Made by a program: the position numbers and the translations under genes. A DNA stretch of 45,990 nt, taken from Chloroflexota bacterium (GTDB lineage: Bacteria > Chloroflexota > Anaerolineae > VGOG01). The stretch spans positions 1 through 45,990 of the forward strand of contig VGOG01000006.1 in NCBI GenBank assembly GCA_016875995.1. The letters run 5' to 3'. Below, piece after piece: positions 39,931-45,990 of this stretch (within the stretch, counting starts at the first letter, position 1; each line of letters starts with the position of its first letter). The notes below the pieces were generated by a model. It made no database searches, was not told the DNA's origin, and saw only the letters and a program-made list of their open reading frames with translations.

Positions 39931-39986
39931 TTGGAGGTTAGAGGTTAGAGGTTGGATATCCAACTTCCAACGTCCAACATCCAACA
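39931..39986. repeat. Opposed heptamer arms between repeat-protein and secreted-protein genes
   Basis: TTGGAGG, TTAGAGG, TTAGAGG, TTGGATA, then TCCAACT, TCCAACG, TCCAACA, TCCAACA. The arms are largely complementary about TATCC. It starts 33 bp after the repeat-protein stop. Confidence 0.85.
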
Positions 39987-40019
39987 AACTAGCTCAAAAA
40001 TCAAAAAGGAGGCTCGAAA

Positions 40020-42737
40020 ATGAAGAAGAAGTTTTGGACGATATTGGGCCTGGCATTGGGAACATTGGTGCTGGGAGTGGTAGTAGGATTGATGACCGTC
40101 GGCACAGTGGCAGCCGACCCGACGCCCGGAGTGAAGATCCAGATTCCTCGCATAGATGTAGGAGACGTGCTGGGAACTGGTCGCTGGGAGACCTGGATTC
40201 ATGTGCAGAATGTGAGCCATGATGTGGACACCGGGGCGATCTTCTTAGGGTGGGGAGAATACTCTGGACTTTGTCCTACCAACGATCCAGGGATTATCGT
40301 CCACTACTGCCAGTTGATTCGCGGAAATGCTGTCTGGACCCTGAGATCCCAGCTCATCAACGATAAAATCAAGTCGGGCATCATCTACTCGGTCAAAGCG
40401 GAGGCGTTCCAGGAAGCATGCGCGACTTCAGCCTTGACCGAGGGTAATACCAACATGTGGAGAGAATGGTTGAAAGAGCTGAAGTTTGGCACGGGCATGG
40501 ACATTACAAAGAGCCCGCCTGTCCCGATGACATGGGGGCCAGCCGAAGGAGAGAAATTAGCTGTTACGGTGACCCGCTACGGTCCCAATGACTACGGCAC
40601 CTTTGTCTCCAGCACCTATACCGGCATCTCCGAGGAGATGGAGGGGGAGGATCACCCGTACGAGTACTATGCTCCCTACATCATGAAGGGCTACAACGGA
40701 CTGGACACGGAGATGACCATCCAGAACTCGGGCGAGATGTGTACCTCGGTGTGGATAAACTACATGGAGCAAGGAAGCTGTAGAATCGTCTATAAGTACC
40801 ACGTCGAGCAGTTAGCCCCAGGTGAGGCCGTACGGCTGAAGGTGCCGTGTAATGTAGGTCAGATTCCATGTAATTGGCTGGGATCGGCCCACATCGCGGC
40901 TAAGATGCCCCTGCGCATCATCATTGACCAAACGAGCTTCGACGAACCTTGCGTCGGCGTGGATCGGGGTACGCTGCTGACCCATCGCGCTCGGCCCAAA
41001 AAGGAGCTCAGAGATGGAGTAGAAATCGAGGACAGGCTCGTCTACGCCGACCTCATCTTCCGCGAGTGGAGCGGCTGGGATGCCAGCATCCAGGTGCAGA
41101 ACCTGAGCCGCACTGGCCAAAACACCTTCGTGACCGTAGACTTCATGGACAACAGCGGCGACGAGATCCTCTTCCTCGCTGACTGGATCTGCCCCGGAGG
41201 TTCTGCCACATTCTATCTGCCCATAGTCAATAACCTCGGCTTCGACTACGTAGGGGCAGCCGAGATCCAATCGCACGAGCAAGTAAGCTACCCAGGTGGT
41301 AAAGTGCCTGGCCAGCCCATCTTCGCCGTGGTAGACCTGAAGAAGCCAGATGACCCTCGCACACCGGAGCTGGACGCTCAAGGGGGAAGCTACAACGCCC
41401 ATCCATACTCCCAGAAGGAGTGGGTAAGCGAGATCGCCCTTCCCTTCGTGACCAAAGACGCTGGTAACCTGTACACCCCGTGGACCTCGTTGATTGCCAT
41501 CCGCAACAACTCCAATTGCAACAAGATCAAGACCATGATCTGGTTTAAAGACGAGACTGGGCGGAATGTTTGTGAGCTCCCTGTATCCTGGCTCCATCCA
41601 AAGCACGTCAAGCTGATTGACCTTAACAACGTCGGCTGCCTGTACCCCGGCTACGTTGGCTCAGCCAAGGTGATCGTCACAGAGGTAGAGCAACTCTGTG
41701 ACAAAGACAACGATGGCCACGCCGACAACTTGCCCTTCATGCCTTCCGTGATAGTGGTAGCGAAGGGCCTCCCCTTCGGCGGTGATGTCACCAGCATCTA
41801 CGAAGGCATCCCGTACTCAACAGGGGATAAGCACTGCGACGCCGACCTGTTGGGTCAGGTCATAGACGATAACACGTATCTACCCCTCCAGGGAGTCACG
41901 GTGACTGTTCCAGGCGGCAAGTACATCGCAGCGACCGGAACGTATGTGGATGCTACAGGTACGACCGGTCGTGGAGGCATGTACGAAATCAAGGGCATCG
42001 TCACCTTTGGAACCCTCGAGCCTGAGCCTGGGACCTGCTACACGGTTACAGCGTCGAAGAACGGCTACTTGAGCTCCATCGTCCCAGATGTGTGTCTGCA
42101 CTGCGGCGAGGACAAGGTGCTCGACTTCTCCCTGATCTGCAACACCAATACCATCACCGGCACGGTTAAGCAGTACGTCACACCTGAGAATAGCGGCCCT
42201 CCGATCGCAGGCGCTACCGTTACCGCCACGTGGGACCCGCACCCCGGCACCGACGACGACGGGGTCGAGAAGACCACTACGAATGCCCAGGGCTACTATG
42301 AGCTCAAGGGCCTGCCCAAGGAGGTGGAGATCACTGTCACCATTGAGCAGGACGGTTACGATAGCGAGTCCAATAAGCACACGTTCCTGCTTGCCACCTG
42401 CAACGAAAAGAGGGAGTTCAGCCCTATCTTAAATTGCTACGCTGAGGTACGGGGCGTGGTCTGGTTTGACCTCAACAGTAACGGTCAATGGGATTGTGGC
42501 GAGCCGTTGCTGCAGGGGCAGAAGGTGCACCTCTTCACCGATGGCAAAACAAAGTTCCTGGGATCCGCCACGACCGACGAGTATGGCCGGTACAAGTTCA
42601 ACGTCGGCAAGGATCTCTTCGATCCCGGCGACTTCAATTGGGGCGACGATCTCGATGTGGTGATCGGAACCACAGTAAAGGATATGGCTGCTATCTGGCC
42701 TTGCACGGTCAACGTGGTCAACTTCCCGCTGAAGTAG
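40020..42737 (+). CDS. Large secreted beta-sandwich protein with Cna-B/carboxypeptidase-regulatory-like domains
   Basis: 905 aa; AAAAGGAGG precedes the ATG. Signal peptide FWTILGLALGTLVLGVVVGLMTVGTVAA. The N-terminal 590 residues contain a recurring motif, roughly W-x-x-x-I-x-V-Q-N-x-S: TWIHVQNVS near 55, TEMTIQNSG near 228, ASIQVQNLS near 355, SLIAIRNNS near 490. Three carboxypeptidase-regulatory/SdrD-B-like domains follow near 610 (LLGQVIDDNTYLPLQGVTVTVPGG), 712 (GTVKQY, IAGATVTATWD) and 810 (RGVVWFDLNSNGQWDCGEPLLQGQKV). Cysteine-rich for a secreted protein; no C-terminal anchor seen. Probably extracellular and structural or adhesive. It is the last gene of the SARP-linked unit and is followed by a terminator. 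Confidence 0.9.
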   Translation: MKKKFWTILGLALGTLVLGVVVGLMTVGTVAADPTPGVKIQIPRIDVGDVLGTGRWETWIHVQNVSHDVDTGAIFLGWGEYSGLCPTNDPGIIVHYCQLIRGNAVWTLRSQLINDKIKSGIIYSVKAEAFQEACATSALTEGNTNMWREWLKELKFGTGMDITKSPPVPMTWGPAEGEKLAVTVTRYGPNDYGTFVSSTYTGISEEMEGEDHPYEYYAPYIMKGYNGLDTEMTIQNSGEMCTSVWINYMEQGSCRIVYKYHVEQLAPGEAVRLKVPCNVGQIPCNWLGSAHIAAKMPLRIIIDQTSFDEPCVGVDRGTLLTHRARPKKELRDGVEIEDRLVYADLIFREWSGWDASIQVQNLSRTGQNTFVTVDFMDNSGDEILFLADWICPGGSATFYLPIVNNLGFDYVGAAEIQSHEQVSYPGGKVPGQPIFAVVDLKKPDDPRTPELDAQGGSYNAHPYSQKEWVSEIALPFVTKDAGNLYTPWTSLIAIRNNSNCNKIKTMIWFKDETGRNVCELPVSWLHPKHVKLIDLNNVGCLYPGYVGSAKVIVTEVEQLCDKDNDGHADNLPFMPSVIVVAKGLPFGGDVTSIYEGIPYSTGDKHCDADLLGQVIDDNTYLPLQGVTVTVPGGKYIAATGTYVDATGTTGRGGMYEIKGIVTFGTLEPEPGTCYTVTASKNGYLSSIVPDVCLHCGEDKVLDFSLICNTNTITGTVKQYVTPENSGPPIAGATVTATWDPHPGTDDDGVEKTTTNAQGYYELKGLPKEVEITVTIEQDGYDSESNKHTFLLATCNEKREFSPILNCYAEVRGVVWFDLNSNGQWDCGEPLLQGQKVHLFTDGKTKFLGSATTDEYGRYKFNVGKDLFDPGDFNWGDDLDVVIGTTVKDMAAIWPCTVNVVNFPLK

Positions 42738-42755
42738 CCTTGCCATCGCAGCCGC

Positions 42756-42790
42756 AAAAGCCACCAGGGGTTCCCCCCTGGTGGCTTTTT
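42756..42790 (+). terminator. Strong intrinsic terminator
   Basis: AAAAGCCACCAGGGG, loop TTCC, CCCCTGGTGGCTTTTT: a 15-bp perfect stem with a U-tract, 19 bp after the secreted-protein stop. The region 42791-42862 shows no gene. Confidence 0.93.
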
Positions 42791-42862
42791 GTTGTGCGGA
42801 ACTGTCAACGGATTTGGGAACGGATTGAACGGATGGCCTTCGCTGTGCAAACCCACTAGAGC

Positions 42863-44176
42863 CTATCCGAAAAGTAGGGCAAGCGTGTTCTCCCCCTCAC
42901 CCAGAATTCGCCACAGGTCTTCGTGACTGGTTATGACAGCCACCGTGTCAACGAACTCCCTGAGGGAGGCGCTCTCTCGCCGCAGCCTCTGCAGTGCCTC
43001 CCCGATCGGGTCCACGGAAATAGGACTGGTGGCGTAGGAGCCATAAAAGGCGAAGTAGGCCTGGTTTAGTTTTCTAATGTAATAGCCCTGGGCCACCAGG
43101 AAACGACGCCGCTCCTCCATGTATTCCTCAGCCCCCTCCACATCGCCCTGGGCCAGCATTTCGTCAATGGTCAATCGGATGTGCCTCATCTCGCGGTTGA
43201 ACTCGGATTCTACGGGCTCCGGCGGAGGCGGCACTTCACCCTCCCCCCCACTGGGGGGGTACCCCCCTTCATTCCCCCCAGTGGGGGGGAAAGAGGGGGG
43301 AGGAGGAGCCAGCTCAGGATAGAAACGACGAATGACCAGGTCGCCCACCTCGTCACCCACAATCGAAGCCACCGTCTCGTTGATGGTTCTCATCTGAGGG
43401 CTGGCGTCGTAGTGCCAGCCTAGCGGTCTGAAGAACAAGTACCCGTGAACCCACTCGTGGGCGGCGGTCTTGACGATAAAATCCAGGGAGGCCGCTTCCA
43501 GTATCATGGCCGGGTAGGCCGATAGCCCACCGACGCCCACGGTCAGCGACGATACGTCGAAAGTCTCGTCAATCTCCTCCTCGATAGCCTCTCGCGTGTC
43601 TAAGCCCAGGCCGTGCTCGAGATAGATCCCTTTCCTCACGAATATCTCCTGGCGGAGTGAGATCACCAGGTAGAGAGGCAATCTCTCAAACTGGAATTTG
43701 ACCGGAGGCCAGACGATCCTGAGAGTATCCAAATCTTGAGAGAGCAGAACCCGGCTGATCTGCTCCTCCAGGATAGCCTCCACCAGCCCTTGCTGTTCCG
43801 CCTGACGCTGTCTCAACTCCTCCAGTTCCTGGCGCAAGGGCAGCGTGGCGGCGGCTGGATTCTCCTCAGTGCTGTAGGCCTGCTGGATACTTTGTTCCAA
43901 TTCACCGATCCGCTGGATCAGGGAGAGGTAATCGAGGACGATGGCCTTCTTCTCCTCCTCGCTCAACTGCCCCACTGTGCTGGTCAACATCTGGTCGAGT
44001 TTGCGGGCGACCGCTCCAACCTCCCACCTGGCAAAGCTGAACTGATGGCCAGCTACTACCGCGCCCACCCCATAGTCAAAGACCCGATAAGGGGGGATAG
44101 AACTAGTTTGAAGTAAGGCTAAAAGGAGGAGGACTCCTAAAGCTACTTTTATTGCTCTCTTGAACACTTTCAGCAC
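42863..44176 (-). CDS. Membrane-anchored gluzincin-like metallopeptidase homolog
   Basis: 437 aa. One N-terminal membrane helix (AIKVALGVLLLLALLQTSS), a coiled-coil region (about 85-140: LEQSIQQAYSTEENP, LRQELEELRQRQAEQQG), then a zinc-site motif H240-E241-W-V-H244 (KTAAHEWVHGYLFF) and E267 in INETVASIVGDEVGD, the spacing of a gluzincin third ligand. Residues about 292-322 (PPPPSFPPTGGNEGGYPPSG and onward) come from an inserted G/C-run palindrome. I expect an extracytoplasmic protease; substrate unknown. Its promoter is at 44203-44230. Confidence 0.87.
   Translation of the reverse strand: MLKVFKRAIKVALGVLLLLALLQTSSIPPYRVFDYGVGAVVAGHQFSFARWEVGAVARKLDQMLTSTVGQLSEEEKKAIVLDYLSLIQRIGELEQSIQQAYSTEENPAAATLPLRQELEELRQRQAEQQGLVEAILEEQISRVLLSQDLDTLRIVWPPVKFQFERLPLYLVISLRQEIFVRKGIYLEHGLGLDTREAIEEEIDETFDVSSLTVGVGGLSAYPAMILEAASLDFIVKTAAHEWVHGYLFFRPLGWHYDASPQMRTINETVASIVGDEVGDLVIRRFYPELAPPPPSFPPTGGNEGGYPPSGGEGEVPPPPEPVESEFNREMRHIRLTIDEMLAQGDVEGAEEYMEERRRFLVAQGYYIRKLNQAYFAFYGSYATSPISVDPIGEALQRLRRESASLREFVDTVAVITSHEDLWRILGEGENTLALLFG
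43243..43300. repeat. C-run/G-run palindromes inside the metallopeptidase gene
   Basis: CCCCCCCACTGGGGGGG and CCCCCCAGTGGGGGGG with a third G-run downstream. The frame is kept through a Pro/Gly-rich loop. It resembles the insert at 30321-30360. Confidence 0.65.
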
Positions 44177-44202
44177 CTACCGATGCTCATCGTCTATCTT
44201 TG

Positions 44203-44230
44203 ATGATACAGCATATTCGCTAATTGTCAA
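44203..44230 (-). promoter_or_regulatory. Sigma-70-type promoter for the metallopeptidase gene
   Basis: Minus strand TTGACA (44230-44225), 16-bp spacer, TATCAT (44208-44203). The leader would be about 20 nt. Confidence 0.8.
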
Positions 44231-44236
44231 GTGAAC

Positions 44237-44270
44237 CAACAAAAGAGCCCTCTCACAGTCTGAGGGCTCT
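44237..44270 (-). terminator. Intrinsic terminator ending the ECF transporter unit
   Basis: Minus strand AGAGCCCTC, 9-nt loop, GAGGGCTCT, then TTTGTT. It lies 330 bp after the ecfT stop and just before the metallopeptidase promoter. Between it and ecfT (44271-44601) only repeats are seen: 17-bp tandem units, a perfect hairpin ATCTTGGGGA/TCCCCAAGAT (44465-44497) and a REP-like element. Confidence 0.8.
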
Positions 44271-44319
44271 GGCGGTATTTGCTGGTATTGGATATGAGTA
44301 GGGACACCCCTTGCGGGTG

Positions 44320-44387
44320 CCCTGGGCGGGTGCAAGCCCTGGGCGGGTGCAAGCCCTGGGCGGGTGCAGGCCCTGGGCGGGTGCAAG
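44320..44387. repeat. Four 17-bp tandem repeats
   Basis: CCCTGGGCGGGTGCAAG four times (third copy has AGG). The last copy forms a hairpin GGGCGGGT/ACCCGCCC with the following bases. Non-coding. Confidence 0.9.
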
Positions 44388-44501
44388 ACCCGCCCCTACA
44401 ACCGATTTTGAACACACTCATTGAATATTAGGTCTGGAGTCTGGCGAATTTTTGACCCTACCATATCTTGGGGAATCTGCTCGATTGTCCCCAAGATGTG
44501 G

Positions 44502-44565
44502 GTTCGTAGTTGCCACTTCAGTGGCTTTTGCCCCGCCACCAACGACTGAAGTCGTTACTACGAGC
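44502..44565. repeat. REP-like palindromic element, diverged copy
   Basis: Ends GTTCGTAGT and ACTACGAGC. Inner hairpins GCCACTTCAGTGGC and AACGACTGAAGTCGTT. Same architecture as the tandem pair at 22463-22596, with inner stems changed but the ACT..AGT core kept. Confidence 0.8.
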
Positions 44566-44601
44566 CAAAAACGCCAGTGTCCAGTTAGGTATTGGGTGTG
44601 T

Positions 44602-45486
44602 CTAAAACCCTGCCCAGGCCAGCACGAAATAAGGGACCCACACGCGGCCCAGGGATGGGAGGGCCACCCGCACGGCGGTGGATCCCACGAACAGGAAAAC
44701 ACTGAAGACGACGAGTGCACGGTCGGCCCGCTCGTACTTCAGTTTCTGCAGCCAGGTGCGCTTTTCCACCCCAAAGCAGCGCAGGTCCATGGCGTCTATG
44801 ATGTCTTCCGCGCCGACGATGGCGTTGATGGTCACCGGCACGATGAGAGGAGCCAGCTTGCGGATCTGGGCGACGATGCCACCCTCCAGCTTCTCCACCT
44901 CGTAGCCCCGTGCCCGCTGCGAGTCCAGGGTGATGCTGAAGTCGCGCCCCAGGGTGGGGACGAAGCGGAAGGCCAGGTCCATGGCGTAGGCGAACTTATC
45001 GGGCAAGCCCAGGCCACGGAAGGTCACCCCGTACAGGCTGGGATCAATGGTGTAGGGCACGGCGATGGCCAGGGAAGTGATGGCGTACATGCGCGCCATC
45101 TGGGTGATGGCGAAGATGGTCTTCTCCACAGAGATATCTACGGTGAGCGACCATCCGACGATGGGGAGGGAGAGAGGCCCGAAGCGGGTGAGCACGTGCT
45201 CTTCTAAGTAGGCCGTTGCCACCCCACCTCTCCCGGTTAGAAACGTCAGGATGGTCATGAACACGATGAGGATGCTGATGAGCAGCCAGGCCCGCCGGGT
45301 GTCGCGCCAGGTCAGCCTGGCCAGGAAGTACTGAGCCAGGGCCAGGGCCAGGAACCCCAGGGTGATGCGCAGGTCCCAGAACTGGATGACGGAGAACAGC
45401 ATGGCTAACATGAAGATGATCCGCGCCCTGGGATCAAGCCGCTGGATGATGGTATCCCGCTCACGGTACTTCCAGGCGATCAGCAT
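44602..45486 (-). CDS. ecfT: ECF transporter transmembrane component EcfT
   Basis: 294 aa from ATG 45486 (GGAGGAAAG upstream). Polytopic membrane protein (IIFMLAMLFSVIQFWDL, ITLGFLALALAQYFLARL, AWLLISILIVFMTILTFL, FAITQMARMYAITSLAIAV). The two coupling motifs of the family are visible: SQRARGYEVE and AMDLRCFGVEK. EcfT couples ATPase subunits to a substrate-binding S component for vitamin or metal uptake. The gene upstream encodes another membrane component of the same unit; the ATPase genes are not in the window. Substrate cannot be told from this fragment. Confidence 0.93.
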   Translation of the reverse strand: MLIAWKYRERDTIIQRLDPRARIIFMLAMLFSVIQFWDLRITLGFLALALAQYFLARLTWRDTRRAWLLISILIVFMTILTFLTGRGGVATAYLEEHVLTRFGPLSLPIVGWSLTVDISVEKTIFAITQMARMYAITSLAIAVPYTIDPSLYGVTFRGLGLPDKFAYAMDLAFRFVPTLGRDFSITLDSQRARGYEVEKLEGGIVAQIRKLAPLIVPVTINAIVGAEDIIDAMDLRCFGVEKRTWLQKLKYERADRALVVFSVFLFVGSTAVRVALPSLGRVWVPYFVLAWAGF

Positions 45487-45506
45487 CTCTTTCCTCCGGT
45501 CCTCCA

Positions 45507-45557
45507 GCAGAGGCGGCTCCCATGCCGCCGAAACGCGGGCATGGGAGCCCGCTCTGC
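45507..45557. other. Long intercistronic hairpin in the ECF operon
   Basis: The arm at 45507-45526 (GCAGAG..GGCTCCCATGCC) pairs with 45537-45557, about 18 bp with a two-base internal mismatch and a 10-nt loop. It has no U-tract. It separates the partial membrane gene from ecfT. Confidence 0.75.
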
Positions 45558-45568
45558 TTCAGATGAGT

Positions 45569-45990
45569 CTAGCGGCCGGCCCGCACCTGCACGGCCTGAT
45601 AGGCGGCTAGCAAGATGGGCGTCAGGATCATGGCGTTGAGGATGTTGGAGCCAGCGGCCGGGGCGAACTCGCCCACCATGGCCACGAAGAAGGTGTAGCC
45701 GTTGATCCAGATGTCGGCGATGGAGGCGAAGCCGATGCCCAGGATGATGCCCAGTGTGCCCCAGATGTTCACCGCAGCCAGTTCCACGCTTGCCCGCTCC
45801 AGCAAGAAGCGTCCGGCGATGACCGCCGCGCCCCCGATCAGGAACAGCCAGGCCCACAGGCCGAAGTCCGTCTCCTCACCTGTCCAGGGGTGGGGTATCA
45901 CCGGCTTGATCAGGACGATGGCCGCAGCGATGACCACCAACACGGCGACAGCAACGGTCAGGACGTTGAGGCCACGCCTCTTGTCGGCGA
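45569..45990 (-). CDS. Membrane protein of an ECF transporter, probable S component (5' end outside window)
   Basis: The frame is open from the window edge (first full codon at 45988, reading ADKRRGLNVLTVAVAVLVVIAAAIVL) to stop TAG 45571-45569; about 140 residues are present. Hydrophobic segments: LTVAVAVLVVIAAAIVLIKP, LWAWLFLIGGAAVIAGRFLL, LAAVNIWGTLGIILGIGFASIADIW, GYTFFVAMVGEF, MILTPILLAAYQAVQV. Position directly before ecfT suggests the substrate-binding S component, but the sequence alone does not prove it, and the substrate is unknown. Confidence 0.7.
   Translation of the reverse strand, partial: ADKRRGLNVLTVAVAVLVVIAAAIVLIKPVIPHPWTGEETDFGLWAWLFLIGGAAVIAGRFLLERASVELAAVNIWGTLGIILGIGFASIADIWINGYTFFVAMVGEFAPAAGSNILNAMILTPILLAAYQAVQVRAGR

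Overview
The window reads as a piece of a Chloroflexota chromosome, most like Anaerolineae. This is inferred from the gene repertoire, not from a marker phylogeny. The main pointers are GC-rich DNA, secreted proteins with Thr/Pro 'PTPTATPT' linkers, lamin-tail-domain proteins (one ending in YLPLVLKG), a BTAD/AAA+/TPR (SARP-type) regulator, an FMN-riboswitch-controlled THI5-like ABC transporter, and a DnaB-DnaD-DnaC-like replication cluster. No transposase, phage gene, CRISPR array, rRNA or tRNA was seen.

Layout. 1-4069 (minus): two secreted lamin-tail-domain (LTD) proteins; the larger also carries a PHP phosphoesterase domain and runs off the left edge. 4310-8316 (plus): bifunctional nuclease, replicative helicase DnaB, a DnaD-like protein and a helicase-loader-like protein with two complete DnaC-type AAA+ domains. 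8380-15160 (minus): signalling block with a GAF/PAS histidine kinase, a receiver-PAS-HD-GYP protein, two BldC/MerR-like HTH proteins, and an OmpR-type regulator paired with a membrane histidine kinase. 15315-17388 (minus): SIMPL lipoprotein, GNAT acetyltransferase and a small DUF2281-like protein. 17407-24815 (minus): an operon-like run of a BMP-type nucleoside ABC transporter (double-domain binding lipoprotein, ATPase, two permeases) ending in asnS. 24978-29033: divergent PH-domain membrane protein and transglutaminase-like membrane protein. 29087-32266 (minus): FMN riboswitch plus permease, binding protein and ATPase, a predicted riboflavin importer. 32274-35511 (plus): PqqD-radical SAM-SPASM protein, a coiled-coil protein and a membrane winged-helix/zinc-ribbon protein. 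35680-42737 (plus): SARP-type regulator, then a promoter with four direct repeats exactly 11 bp apart, a 72-aa protein, a secreted protein made of nine GIIKGD-type 11-residue repeats, and a large secreted beta-sandwich protein. 42863-45990 (minus): gluzincin-like membrane protein, a repeat-rich intergenic region, and an ECF transporter (EcfT plus a partial membrane component).

Two things stand out. First, the SARP locus (35680-42737): the regulator sits directly upstream of a promoter with the layout known for SARP binding sites (direct repeats one helical turn apart, the last 9 bp from the -10). That promoter leads into a signal-peptide-bearing, nearly perfect tandem-repeat protein with no recognisable family. 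Second, gene ends across the window carry heptamer or octamer tandem arrays, often as opposed, self-complementary arms. At seven gene ends the stop codon lies inside or at the edge of an array, and three proteins have C-terminal residues encoded by array sequence.

Internal duplication recurs: tandem AAA+ domains, fused tandem BMP domains, two PH domains, repeated LTDs, paired HTH paralogs and the 33-bp repeats.
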